From contig OU452201.1 of NCBI GenBank assembly GCA_911728435.2, forward strand, positions 4,526,001 to 4,590,000: a stretch of DNA of 64,000 nucleotides. Reading direction: 5' to 3'. A program made the position numbers and the translations under genes. Shown piece by piece: positions 34,926 to 45,951 of the stretch (position 1 is its first letter; each line of letters starts with the position of its first letter). The DNA comes from Apoderus coryli. Taxonomy: Eukaryota > Arthropoda > Insecta > Coleoptera > Attelabidae. Below the pieces are notes generated by a model. The model saw only the letters and a program-made list of their open reading frames with translations. It made no database searches and was not told the DNA's origin.

Positions 34926-36710
34926 GTATCATATTGACTCAAACTGAGACTGTTAGAAACCCGAAACAATAACTTACTGAAAATATTTAATACCAGGAAT
35001 GATACCTTCATTTTTACACCACAACACTATACACCTCATTGTTTGTTAAATAAACGAACTACCAAACCAAAATAACAAATATTAAAAACAATTTTAATCA
35101 CAAATAGGTATATCTATCAACAATTAAAATATACTACGAATAAAACCATAACTCAATTATAAAACCTATCTGAATTGTTGTGAAGCCGAGTCTGACAGAT
35201 ATTCCCACTACGAGAAATGTCATTTGCGAAAACAGACGCTGTTGCGAAATCTCCTAAATTTAATAAGATTTGGAAAAAAATGTTTCGTTCATATTGCTGA
35301 AAACTAAACAGTATGCAATTTTACCGATAACATTTAATTATTTGATTTTGTCAAGCAGTTTCGTGTGACGCAACATTTATTTATAAAACAGATATGTCGC
35401 ATAAATTCTGTAAGGCGAACGACAAAATAGTTTTAAATATGGCAGCTCTGTACTGAAAATAAGTTACTGAGGAGCATGCGTAGTTCGTGAAACCTCTGCA
35501 TACCCGTTACACTTTTTGATATTCGGCTGGATTTAATTAGCATTCTAGAGTACATATATAATATAAGATTTCTATGATTACAAACATAAGGTTGACAAGT
35601 TCGAGCGAATTTTTTTTCTTTGTCCCAAACAGATTTTATTGAATTTGTTTCAACCTTCTTATGCTCACTGTATAAATATAAAACATTACATAAAAAGAAC
35701 TAAAATTCATAATTCTCTCAAAATGCAGCGCGACCTCCCGGACTATAAGATTATCAAATTTTAGATCGTGTTTGATTTCTTGTAAATTTTAATACCATCG
35801 TTTTGCATTTAAAATCATAGATTCCAAATTAACGCTTTATTAAAATTAAAAAAATATTGTTTCAGACATTTTTTATTTCAAGAATGATGTTTTTCGGGAA
35901 GATCGCAGATAAAGTAAAATAATATGTTGACGTTTATTTACTTGGTGTTGTTGTACCTGAACCTCTTTTTTATTTAATTTTTCGTTAAAAAAACTGTAAT
36001 ATCTTTTGTAGTTTGACCCCAATAAATAATTATGATGGACAATTTTATTTTTGTCTAAAAAAAAAAACTTGTTCAGAACTTTGTAAGAAATACATTCAGC
36101 ATAGGCGTCCGCGGGTTTTGTTTTCTTCAATTTTTGTTCAGTTACCCTTATATACGTACATTTTGGGTTTGTTTTGAAAGACCATTTGTAGCTGTTTTAT
36201 CGGGTTTAGATATTTATGCAGATTTATTTTTTAGTATCAAGAACATAAAATCTAACTTTAATTATTAAAATATTTTGACAAATCCATGATTACATTTTTA
36301 TTATAAATAATTAAAGAAATATAATATTCACCACACTGATTTATAGAAATTACATCCGTGTTTGTAATGTAATAGTACAATATGTTCATACAAATTAAAA
36401 GAAAATTTGAGGTCGCCATGGATAAATTAGTGAATCATGCACAAATGCTGTAATATTCATTTACCGTTTCCGATTATATATATGTACGCATCTATTCACT
36501 CTCTTTACTGGTTTTTCCAAAACCAAAACCATCGATTCATGTAAGTTTGTTTTTTATTATTACAAAATCATCGGTTCCGGGTCCAAAATGCAATTGAACT
36601 ATACTCATAGATGTGTATATTATTTTTGTTGATTATAAATTATTTGTTTGACAATAAGTTCATGAGCCATGTATTCGTCGAGAGAATTTTATTAGAATAT
36701 TTTAGAGTCT

Positions 36711-36783
36711 ACATTGAATTGAATTTTAAAAATTTCGGTATCTGTATTGTCGAATGAATATGGTCTATTCAAATAACGATCGA
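36711..36783 (+). repeat. MITE fragment related to 25350-26720
   Basis: ATTGAATTGAATTTTAAAAA with GAATATGGTCTATTCAAATA matches the left arm of the palindromic MITE at 25390-25450 (TTGAATTGAATTTGG, GAATATGGTCTATTCAAATA). It abuts the LINE fragment that follows. Confidence 0.5.
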
Positions 36784-37000
36784 CATGAAGTGAAAAGCAC
36801 CAAAGCTTTAACGAGTGCTGATGGTGGCTGGACTGATCACCAACTTGTGCGATACAGTATGACCCTACATCTACCTGCAAAACGACCACCACAGCTAAGC
36901 TCAACGGTTGTGCCCAGAAATTCATCCGGACTGGGAGAACCCGTTCCAATAACAACTGGCGTAAAGCAGGGTTTTGTCATTGCACCGATTTTGTTTTCGA
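36784..37000 (+). pseudogene. LINE reverse transcriptase fragment (GVKQG type)
   Basis: The open frame contains DGGWTDHQLVRYSMTLHL (linker and Asn/His-rich part before the RT) and, after a gap, ITTGVKQGFVIAPILFSR, the RT motif B in the GVKQGC.. style of RTE/CR1-like elements. Between them most of the RT fingers and the first catalytic Asp are deleted. A dead, internally deleted copy. Confidence 0.6.
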
Positions 37001-37088
37001 GGTTTATAAAATCGCAACCACTGTTTGTAAAATTAACATCAAAATTTTCAGTGGTTGTGATATAGGTGTGTGTGCACGGATAGAGTTT

Positions 37089-37522
37089 GGAAGAGGAAAA
37101 ACTTTTTTATTTGTCGATTTAGAAGAAAAAGTCATTCTTTATAAAAACGTCTGCTTGTGTCGAAACTACAATTTCAAATGCCAAATTTATGATTACTATA
37201 CAGGGTATATCAAAAAACACATTTTTAATGATTTTGATTTTTTTTTAATTTTATGAAAATATTTTCAAAACCGTGATTTATTACACCAATTGTGCAAAAA
37301 ACACTAATAAACTTTTTTCTCAAAGTGGTTAATTTCATACCTACTATTAAAATAATAAAATTAAAAAAACAAGAAAATCAAAATCATTAAAAATATTATT
37401 TTTGATATACCCTGTATAGTAATCTTAAATTTGGTATTTGAATTTGTAGTTTTGACACAAGCAGACGTTTTTATAAAGAATGACTTTTTCTTTTAAATCT
37501 ACAAATAAAAAAGTTTTTTTAG
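37089..37522. mobile_element. Palindromic repeat split at its centre by a MITE
   Basis: Outer arms pair: AAAAACTTTTTTATTTG / CAAATAAAAAAGTTTTTTT, TTATAAAAACGTCTGCTTGTG / CACAAGCAGACGTTTTTATAA (split here into under-20-base words), and GATTACTA / TAGTAATC. At the centre sits a TA-flanked inner element (37201-37414) with ends CAGGGTATATCAAAAA and TTTTTGATATACCCTG. No coding content; the ORFs here are shadows of the palindrome. Confidence 0.7.
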
Positions 37523-37537
37523 ATATATTTATATATA

Positions 37538-38264
37538 CAGGGTGTCCGGAAAAGGAGGTCAATCCATTAACCACAGATTCCTTGGGCAAAAATAATATGA
37601 GTTTTAAGATGTCATTTTTCATTTGAGCCCTCCATGTTCGATATACAGGGCGTCAAAGTTGAAAATTTAAAACCAATATTTTTAAATAATTCTAGTATTT
37701 ATTGAGATATTGGATTCAAATTTAGTCTGTTGCTTCAGCATCAAGAGGTACTTCTTTCCAAAAAAGAACACAAAAAACAATTTCTTAATAGCCGAAATAC
37801 GGGATGATCAGTACCTATTGACCCCCCCAAGTTTTTATCACCTAAGCCAATGACTTTTGAACTAAGTTTTTATAGGTTACTATGTATTTTTGATTATTTT
37901 TTAACTCATAAAATTTGGATAAAATCATTTGTTTTTGAGATATTTTGAAAAGTATTGGCTCTTGTTTGATGCCTCGGCGGCTCTGGCTATTCTTATAATG
38001 TTGAAATATCAAGCAACTCTGGTGTTACCTTGGATACCTACTTAAGCAATGTTTTATTGTTGTCAAATTAGTTATCACAATTTGAATCCAATATCTCAAT
38101 AAATACTAGAATTATTTAAAAATATTGGTTTTAAATTTTCAACTTTGACGCCCTGTATATCGAACATGGAGGGCTAAAATGAAAAATGACATCTTAAAAC
38201 TCATATTATTTTTGCTCAAGGAATCTGTGGTTAACGGATTGACCTCCTTTTTCCGGACACCCTG
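37538..38264. mobile_element. MITE, TA-flanked (727 bp) with about 180-bp TIRs
   Basis: Left end TA-CAGGGTGTCCGGAAAAGGAG; right end CTCCTTTTTCCGGACACCCTG-TA (in two words: CTCCTTTTTCCGG, ACACCCTG). Arms run to about 37721 and from 38083 with few differences (GATATACAGGGCGTCAAAG versus CTTTGACGCCCTGTATATC). The 360-base centre is unpaired and non-coding. Confidence 0.8.
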
Positions 38265-38900
38265 TATATATATACTCGTATTTCAATATGTATTTTAATG
38301 TTTATTTGGTTACTGGACATTTGTGGTTCTAATTATTATATTTACGTAATAGTACGACATTACCATTACGTCATTGATATACGGCTAATAAAAATTGTAA
38401 CAAAATCCACACAGTATCTACACGTAATATGTTTAACTGATGTATCATCCATTAGCCGGAAGTTATACCTACCCATTACAATGAAATCTTTATTTCTGAC
38501 AATAAAAAAAAAACATCAGGGAATATACATATATTCTGTATGTTTTAGTTTCGCACAGCGTAAATACCTGCTGAACATTAGTCAATGCGAAAATATGTTA
38601 TAACGCCTCTGTAATGACAAATCTAATTTATACATATTGATTTCCTTTGATAAGTCTCATGATTTCGGGAAAATTCCATGGAAAATGTGTTCGGAATTTA
38701 TAATGTCGTTATATTTTAATTTTATACGTCATGTCCAGATAGAATCATTGTTCTTTGGTCCCAAACCCGGTACAATGAATTTTTCAGTGAAGCTGAGAAA
38801 AAATAATATTAATAACTTTTCTTTTCACAAAAAAGTCCATTTCTGACGAGGAGCATAAATAAATACACTTCATCTTCATATAATTGAATTGTCAAACACC

Positions 38901-38940
38901 ATACATGTTTCGAAATCCAGTAATCTCATCATCAGTGGCA
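38901..38940 (-). ncRNA. Hammerhead-like structured motif, copy 7
   Basis: Minus strand: GCCACTGATGAT, stem GAGAT - TACTGG - ATTTC (one G-U wobble), then GAAACATGTATGG. Compared with copy 1 at 3451 the flanks are conserved and the stem has changed on both sides. Confidence 0.45.
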
Positions 38941-38944
38941 ATAT

Positions 38945-39225
38945 TATTCCTAATTCAGAACACATGTTCATAATATTGACAAATAAAATTACTAAGCCTC
39001 ACTGTGGAAAAAGTATTTCAATTTTAATATATTATACAAGACTTTATGGAAATTTACAATGTACAAATGTATAATATCTTAAAGATTTTGTACATTTCCA
39101 TAAAGTAGTTTTGTATATATTAAAATTGAAGATCTTTTTCCACCGTGTGGTATACTAATTTTATTTGTCCATTATGAACATATACTGTGTTCAATACCTA
39201 AGTTTTCTGAATTATAATATACTAA
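38945..39225. repeat. Imperfect inverted repeat next to copy 7
   Basis: The sequence from ATGTTCATAATATTGACAAA through AAAGTATTTCAATTTTAATA to TTTATGGAAATTTACA is mirrored from 39088 to 39200 (TGTACATTTCCATAAAG, TATTAAAATTGAAGATC, TTATTTGTCCATTATGAACAT in shorter words). Arms are about 110 bp. It lies within 30 bp of the DET1 exon 2 donor side, so DET1's downstream intron begins in repeats. Confidence 0.6.
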
Positions 39226-39253
39226 TCTAAAACAAACCACGTCTTGCATTCAC

Positions 39254-39532
39254 GGATGCAAGCTCGTTGATCAACTGATTATGATCATTAATTAGTAATA
39301 AAGAATACTGAATGACCGTCGATTTTCGCCAGGAACGACCCTGATCCTGACCTAACTGACACTTTTTTCGACCTTTTTCCAAGCAGATCGTAAATATATC
39401 GTAAAAATGCGGACGATTCGCCTCAGGAATAAAGGTAGTGGCACCAACAACTACATATCGTCCATCATGAGTAAATAAACTACACTGGGGGTTCAACTGT
39501 TTTTCATTTGTAATGTGAACAACATGTTTGAG
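39254..39532 (-). CDS. DET1: DET1 homologue, coding exon 2
   Basis: After a good acceptor (TATTTTTAG) the exon reads LKHVVHITNEKQLNPQCSLF, THDGRYVVVGATTFIPEA, then PHFYDIF and QYSLLLINDHNQLINELAS. This corresponds to the DET1 segment after the first beta-propeller-like blades ('..ECSLFT.D.R.VIVGSA....FYE...DYSL...D'). The start is phase 0 and joins exon 1 in frame. The 3' boundary is uncertain: I placed it at TCC|GTGAAT; the open frame runs on to 39227. The next conserved DET1 block (around LSHNQGLYLY) is not found nearby, so the gene must continue across a long repeat-filled intron to the left, or is truncated. Confidence 0.7.
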
Positions 39533-39582
39533 CTAAAAATATACTTCTTATAAGCATATTTACACTAACGATTTATTTGTAC

Positions 39583-39942
39583 CTTAAAAAAACGGCTTTT
39601 CAACTCCACTTCGAGTTTTTTGTAGTGATCTTCGCATATGTTTGGATCGTGTAGTTGATGGAATAAATCTGCTGCAGCAGCTGGTCCTTGGTATGTGTAT
39701 CTCTCCAAGGAGCATTGATAGAATGAAAATGCTATTAAGTATTTACCATTTGGAGTGAATTTGCGTAGAAAACACGGTGGGTTATCCAAACCGGCTACCG
39801 TGAAATTAGGGAAGACGTTTTGGTAGAATTTGCGAGTGGTGTGGAAATGTGTGCCAGGACCATTGTTAGAACCTGTTTTTCGGTTTATGAGACGTAATAC
39901 GATGTTATGTTGGGATTTTTTGCGCTTCTCAGGAGATTCCAT
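39583..39942 (-). CDS. DET1: DET1 homologue, first coding exon
   Basis: The exon runs 120 codons from MESPEKRKKSQHNIVLRL to KSRFFK, followed by the donor AAG|GTACAAAT in phase 0. Conserved DET1 words: FYQNVFPNFTVAGLDNPPCF, LRKFTPNGKYLIAFSFYQ and SLERYTYQGPAAA. DET1 is a nuclear adaptor that, with DDB1, DDA1 and CUL4, recruits COP1 to ubiquitinate transcription factors such as Jun. The N-terminal basic stretch (KRKKSQHNIVLRL) fits the family. The intron to exon 2 is only 50 bp (39533-39582). The start codon is the first Met in frame and is preceded by GC-poor 5' sequence. Confidence 0.85.
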
Positions 39943-40329
39943 TGCTGGTATTTAACAAAATAAAAATATTTAATGATAATTAAACATAAGGTTTATTCGG
40001 GTTCGTACAAGAACCAGCAGTTTGCTGTTCGGGTTTGAAATAAAAACGTTCGATAACGGTTCTAGAACTGTCAGAATGGATCCCTGCTGTTGGGCAAGAA
40101 CTGATCTAGAACAGTTTTAATCAAATACCTAGTTCATTATGGAAAGTACGTAGTATATAAGTACTATATTTTCCGAGGTCTATGGAATGTTTATATATTG
40201 AATAATTTGATGTAAAAATATAAATTTCAAAGAAAAAGTGAGTATTGATTTAGCCGGGGATTCCTATCATTTACAAAATTGAATATTACTAATAAATATT
40301 AATTATTTCATGTTCGTACAAGTTATAGA

Positions 40330-40793
40330 CAACAACAGATAAGTGGGGCACACTTAGACCGTCGCGTCGGCCGTCCACACGTTGATGCCTGCGTTTCGCG
40401 TTTGTTCTCCTAATCTACACGTAAAAAGTATGAATGAAACACTAACTCGGTACCCGCCCCTCTCCTTATACACAAATCTCGGCATACACAACACAACAAT
40501 ATTAGTATGTATATAGTATTATTGAAGACACACCCCTCGGAAATATATAATAGTAAGCAACCGACAGCGTTGACCGACAGATGTATGTGTTATATCCATT
40601 GGTATACATTTACCTTACGAGTCAAATACAGTATAACAATAATAATAATTATTATTAGCATCTCTTTTACGTAGATATTTATTGTGTTTTAAACTCTCCT
40701 TGTTCTCTCGTGTGCGAGCTTTTAAATTTTGAGTGGTGCCTCTGTCGCGCGCTGTGCTTGTGGTGTTTGTTTTGTTTAACCAACAAGTGACTC
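40330..40793. promoter_or_regulatory. Probable bidirectional promoter region
   Basis: Between the DET1 start (minus) and the plus-strand candidate exon lies a GC- and CpG-richer segment (GACCGTCGCGTCGGCCGTCC, CTGCGTTTCGCGTTTGTTC, CGGTACCCGCCCCTCTCC) that stands out from the AT-rich surroundings. The position and base composition suggest a shared promoter. No TATA or initiator assignment was attempted. Confidence 0.35.
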
Positions 40794-41085
40794 ATGGAGA
40801 ACATGCAAGAGATCCTGTTAAGGGACCTACGGACTACAACCGCATGTAAACTAATACGGTACGATCCTGTGGTCACTGATTCTGAAACGTTGACACAAGT
40901 GGTTTGCACAAGATGTTCACAAGCTCGAGAATGGCATCGACATCGTAATATTGATGATTTGTTTTGTCATAGAAGTAATGTTCATTTTGATACGAACTCT
41001 CATTTTCATTGTTATAATGCCTCTACGTTTGTTTCGTGGTTGTTTAGTAATTGGAGACATCAGAGCTTTCTTCATAGACTACGAA
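40794..41085 (+). CDS. Candidate first exon, function unknown
   Basis: A 97-codon open frame (MENMQEILLRDLRTTTACKL..., with CTRCSQAREWHRHRN and SWLFSNWRHQSFLHRLR) ends at an excellent donor, GAA|GTAAGTAAC, in phase 1. Phase 1 is what the exon at 56637 needs, but a one-in-three coincidence proves nothing. The protein is not recognised, and the His/Cys-rich part is not a clear zinc finger. It may equally be a 5' UTR exon of a plus-strand gene driven from the divergent promoter. Confidence 0.3.
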
Positions 41086-41594
41086 GTAAGTAACAACTTT
41101 AAGAAGGTTTTATTATATAAATTTAATCATTATTTTCCCTTTGTAATATTAGTCTTGTAAGAACAAATATATTTCGTCCAACTTTAGATCATTTTATTGC
41201 TCTGTTTCAAACCGATTATTCTCATATATTATCTCAGACAATGACAGTCAACTTTATTAAGTAATGACTCATTAGGTAAACATTACATGCTGGTTTTGTT
41301 TTATAGTAAGTATCAATTATTAAGTATATACTAGTATTTACCTTTAAATATATATCAAGTTTTGATAATCTAATCACATAGATTTCATAACAATTTATAA
41401 ATTTGCATTTTGTTAGGAAATGTCTAAATTACATCGAGATAAGAATCTCTCTACTTACATAAATATGGTATATTTAATATATAAATAATACGTATCATAA
41501 AAATTAACATACTCCAAAAGAACATCTGATTTACACTTAAGTGGCGATACTAATGTGCGCTTCAACGCACTTACCTTAATAGTAAATTAACGCA

Positions 41595-42640
41595 AGATTT
41601 GAATTAAATAGAAAACATAGTTTATAGTCTTTTGATTGTATGATTTTTATTGAATCATAAAGTACATAGAATAGGGCAAATGGCCTCCACGGCTTTGCGT
41701 ACACATACGCACTCGTTTATCAAAATTTTCCATGACCATTCTGCATAAATGTGGCTGAATTTCGTTGATGCAGCGTTGACTCTCCTCCTTTAATGCACGC
41801 GTGGATGAAGGCTTGTTGATATAAACCTGTGATTTTAAATAACCCTATGAAAAGAAATCTATAATGGTGTTAAATCACACGATCTAGGGGGCCAACTCTG
41901 ATGACCGAAAAGAGAGATTACGGGCTGGATGACATGTAGTCTTGTTGAAACCACATATTGGCCACATCAAGATCGTCAAAGTTCGGCAAAAAGAACTGTG
42001 TTATCATGTCACGATATCGAGCACTGCTTGACCAGCCTCATTTTCACGAAGGTGTGGTCCAATTATGCCTCCAGCCCAAAATCCACACCAAACAGTGACA
42101 CGTTGTGGTTGAATTAGTTTTGACGATTAACAAAGCCATCAAGGTGAAAATGTGCTTCGTCGCTTAGGATGATTTTGCTCGAAAAATGTGCATGCATTTG
42201 TTGATGCTGAATAATCGATTCAGCAAACTCTCGCTCGCTGTGCATGGTCATAGAGTTGTGTTAATTGAATTTTGTATGATATTTACTAACCCTAAACTTT
42301 CCTGCATAAATGCCGGCAAATTCAAATCTGGCATTAATTTTGGGAAATCCTTTATTTAAGTTTTCGTCAAGTATGGTAAGTTTCGAGCTTTGCGAACAAA
42401 TTTTCGAATAAGCTTTGATGAACCAATTCCTCTGTATTGCTTTTACCTAATGTTTACGCAGTGCTGGCATAGCTTTTCATCTTCTTTTAGCTGGTCCAAA
42501 CCAGATACAGAGTATTCTTCGGCGATGGAACAAATCCTTTCTTGCATTTGGATCTTCATAAAATCACTAGTAAATTGCGTATTTTGTGTATGCCATTCGT
42601 TTTGGAAAATAATATGAATTCGAAATCTCATCACGAGAAC
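41595..42640 (-). pseudogene. DD41D transposase fossil
   Basis: On the minus strand it begins MKIQMQERICSIAEEYSVSG (42610) and continues through FVRKARNLPYLTK, QPQRVTVWCGFWAGGIIGPH, WFQQDYMSSSP (the second Asp block, damaged), WPPRSCDLTPL and SQRCINEIQPHLCRMVMENF. The order and words match the DD41D copy at 22894, but frames shift at least five times. The shorter relative at 12715-13210 lacks the middle. It ends only 45 bp from the intact element at 42685 but belongs to a different DD41D lineage. Confidence 0.7.
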
Positions 42641-42684
42641 TTGGAAGTTGCGGACTTATTTTAGAATAGTATCATATAGACATA

Positions 42685-44762
42685 CAGGGTGGTCCAACGA
42701 AAAGTTTGCACCTAGCTTTTCTCTTTTTTTTGTAGTCGAATGCGAAAATGCTCGGACACGTCGATTTTGCTTTTGAGGGGGACACATTTTAAACATATTT
42801 TTCGATCTGCGCCTTTAACCCCCTAGCGGGGGTGAGTAACAACCCTAAAATTTTAAATGGAAAGAGGGGTCTAATGACATATCATTTGAAAGGACACAAA
42901 ATTGTCTTTCTAATGATACCCTATTTGTCGAATTTTACTAAAACAGTTAATACGAAAACGACTTTAAAGACATTAAGCCGATAATTTTGGTATTAATGAG
43001 AAATACAAATAAGTTTTAATTATTACGACTGAAAACAACTACAATCATTTCTAAATTATTTACTTTGAAGAAAAACGGGATTTCAAAAACACTATCTTAT
43101 TTATCAGAACTAAATTCCTCACTAATCGTTTGCGTTTTTTGTTGAAATAAAAACGTGTAGGAAAAGAATTTACACCGTTTATTTTAGTCTTTTCATTGAT
43201 TCAGTTTGGTTGCTTCTCAAGTTATTTTACTTTTACCGTACAAAATGATTTATTCCATTCTAGAACGAGTTGAAATTGTTAAACTTTATTTTCAAAATAA
43301 TAGTAGTGCTAGACTTACGGCTCGCTTATTTAATGAGAGACATCCCGATAAAAATGTGAATGATGTGTACGTTGGCAAGTTAGTTAAAAAGTTTGTAGAT
43401 ACCGGATCTGTCTGTAATGTAAAACACCAGCCGCAGAAACCGATCAGAAATGAAGCTGTGGAAGTCGCTGTTTTAGGGCATGTTGAAATGGATCATAGTC
43501 AAAGTACCCGTCAACTAGCTGAAGCCTCAGGTGTCTCCCGTTCGTCCATAATACGAATTTTAAAAGCGTACAAATTTCATCCGTACAAAATCAAATTAGT
43601 ACAGGAACTAAATGAGGATGATCCTGATAGAAGGCTGCAATTTTGTGAAGCAATGAGCCAGCGTTTAATTGAAGATCCGCAATTATTATTTAACATTTGT
43701 TTTTCCGACGAATGCACATTTTATTTGAATGGAGCTGTAAATAGGCACAATTGCCGTTACTGGGATGACAGTAACCCACATTTATTCCGTGAGGTTCCTA
43801 CCCAGTATCCTCAAAAAATAAACGTCTGGTGTGGCATATTAGGAAATCATATTATAGGACCACTTTTTATTCCTGGAAATTTAACTGGTGAAGTGTACCT
43901 AAACATACTTGAAGACACAATTGATCCTTTAATAACACAAATAATAGAAGATGACCAAAATCATACTGCTGATCGGCTTTATTTCCAGCAAGATGGAGCA
44001 CCTCCGCACTATGTGGCTCCTGTAAGACAGTTCTTAGATGACCGGTTCCCTGGACGGTGGATTGGAAGGAGGGGCCCAATTGAATGGCCTGCCAGGTCAC
44101 CGGATTTATCGCCTTTAGACTTTTTTCTTTGGGGGCACTTAAAAAATAAATGTTTTGCCACGAAGCCCGAGTCCATAGAAGATCTTCGCCAACGCATTAC
44201 AGAAGAGTGCAGAAACATAACACCTGATATGCTACAAAATGTTAGAAATAGATTTGAACAAAATCTGTATTATTGTATGGAATCAAATGGGTCACATTTT
44301 CAACATTTGTTAATGTAACATTTTAATAAATCAATTTAACAGCTTGTTTACTTTTTTTACAAAGCAATGTTAAAACTAACAAACATTGGAATGTACTAAC
44401 GATTGCAGGTGTTTTCACTCGCAATAATTAAAACTTATTTGTATTTCTCATTAATACCAAAATTATCGGCTTAATGTCTTTAAAGTCGTTTTCGTATTAA
44501 CTGTTTTAGTAAAATTCGACAAATAGGGTATCATTAGAAAGACAATTTTGTGTCCTTTCAAATGATATGTCATTAGACCCCTCTTTCCATTTAAAATTTT
44601 AGGGTTGTTACTCACCCCCGCTAGGGGGTTAAAGGCGCAGATCGAAAAATATGTTTAAAATGTGTCCCCCTCAAAAGCAAAATCGACGTGTCCGAGCATT
44701 TTCGCATTCGACTACAAAAAAAAGAGAAAAGCTAGGTGCAAACTTTTCGTTGGACCACCCTG
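42685..44762 (+). mobile_element. Intact DD41D mariner-like element with 340-bp TIRs (2,078 bp)
   Basis: The ends are CAGGGTGGTCCAACGAAAAG and its exact complement, flanked by TA (42683-42684 and 44763-44764). The inverted repeats (42685-43024 and 44423-44762) look identical base for base over 340 bp, then continue imperfectly for about 25 more. One uninterrupted transposase lies between. Long TIRs combined with a DD41D enzyme fit the rosa-like branch of mariner-related elements. Identical arms and an open gene argue for a recent, possibly still mobile insertion. Confidence 0.9.
43245..44318 (+). CDS. DD41D mariner-family transposase, intact
   Basis: Cut-and-paste transposase, acting in the nucleus on the element's own TIRs. 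The open frame starts at 43206, but the second Met (43245, MIYSILERVEIVKLYFQNN) fits family starts better; from 43206 the residues count as follows. Paired helix-turn-helix regions lie at about 18-65 and 102-129 (RQLAEASGVSRSSIIRILK). Catalytic Asp residues are D168 (FSDECTFYLNG), D263 (FQQDGAPPHY) and D305 (RSPDLSPLDFFLWG); 41 residues separate the last two. RRGPIEWPARSPD and HLKNKCFATKPES are conserved blocks. No stop or frameshift. Total 357-370 residues, normal for the family. An AATAAA-like AATAAATC follows the stop. Confidence 0.9.
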   Translation: MIYSILERVEIVKLYFQNNSSARLTARLFNERHPDKNVNDVYVGKLVKKFVDTGSVCNVKHQPQKPIRNEAVEVAVLGHVEMDHSQSTRQLAEASGVSRSSIIRILKAYKFHPYKIKLVQELNEDDPDRRLQFCEAMSQRLIEDPQLLFNICFSDECTFYLNGAVNRHNCRYWDDSNPHLFREVPTQYPQKINVWCGILGNHIIGPLFIPGNLTGEVYLNILEDTIDPLITQIIEDDQNHTADRLYFQQDGAPPHYVAPVRQFLDDRFPGRWIGRRGPIEWPARSPDLSPLDFFLWGHLKNKCFATKPESIEDLRQRITEECRNITPDMLQNVRNRFEQNLYYCMESNGSHFQHLLM

Positions 44763-44764
44763 TA

Positions 44765-45870
44765 TAGGTACCTATAGGCAAAACTCATTCATTCATGCGT
44801 CCTTCTTTCTTTTATCTTCTTATGTTAAGTATATACTTATGGTCTTCAGAAAGAAGCAGGTACATTTTTTACAGTGCATAACAGATTTTCTTTTCGTTTT
44901 CACTAATTTACACCTCCCATAGATATGGATGAAAAACAGATACAATTGGCAGCTCGTATCGATAGCCAAAGAATTTAGTTGCTATCTAACTTAAATTAAT
45001 ACTGATCAACCTAATTTGGAATATCTATGGTAATTAATCATTCTAGTTTAAGAGTAAAATTGGAAGCAAGTTTTTTGTATACCTATTATATAGGTTCAAT
45101 GGTCATTTTATAAGTGCACGCTTTTGTTTATTATTTTAACAATAAACTTCTAAGAAATCCATTTGTTTCACGTTGTACAGCGGTATACTAACACTGACAT
45201 TAAAATTGTACTAAAAGTTACTTATTATTTTGTTTTCTCAAAGTCAGTTTTATAGCTTAACACGGTGTGTACCAAAATTTATTTATTTCAAGCTTACAAA
45301 CACCAGCACTAACGGTAGGTTTAAACTTACAAGACTATAGAACCCCTGAGTGTGAAACTTTAACAATTTGCGTTCTATTGAGTAAATATGACGCTATAGT
45401 TAAGTGGGACCTGTTTGGAAAAATCAAATTTAAGTAATTTATTCAATAGTTTATAGTGTCGTCAAAGGCTTTTGCACAATCTGTACATTTTAATCTAATC
45501 CCATTGTGCTTTATTATCTATGGCCTCAGCAGTCTGTTCCGAAAATAGTACCTAACAAATTTGTCACTGGCGATTATTAGTGGGATAGCCAAGAAATCAG
45601 AGATCTAATTAATTCAAATATGTTGGTCTAATTGTTGATTACACTTATATGGGGCGAATAATTTTCTATTTAATTTTTTTTACAACTTTTAAAGATGGGA
45701 GTAATTATAGATACTTTTAGTTTATTATAAAGACAATAGTCTGATGCGTAAATTGAATCTATATGAGTCAAAGGTTTCAGTATAATCTCTGAGCAACCTT
45801 TATAAATGTCTAGTCGAAGATTCATGTGATAATAGCAAGTTCATTTATTTGGACTTGGACTAAATTATGT
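44765..45870. other. Non-coding stretch
   Basis: AT-rich; nothing recognisable between the intact mariner element and the MITE fragments from 45876. Confidence 0.4.
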
Positions 45871-45875
45871 AAAGT

Positions 45876-45945
45876 AAAAATAATTTTGTGGCATAGCGGA
45901 CAAAATTGCTGGTTTTGCTTACACAAGGGACTTTGTTTAAATTCA
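45876..45945. repeat. Solo end of the GTGGCATAG MITE family
   Basis: TTTTGTGGCATAGCGGACAA and CACAAGGGACTTTGTTTAAA match the left arm of the element at 29040-29357. No partner end. Confidence 0.55.
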
Positions 45946-45951
45946 GACCGA

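Noticed and set aside
35873..36130. 85-codon minus-strand frame (Lys-rich)
   Set aside because: AT-driven Lys/Asn-rich frame without motif or homologous neighbour.
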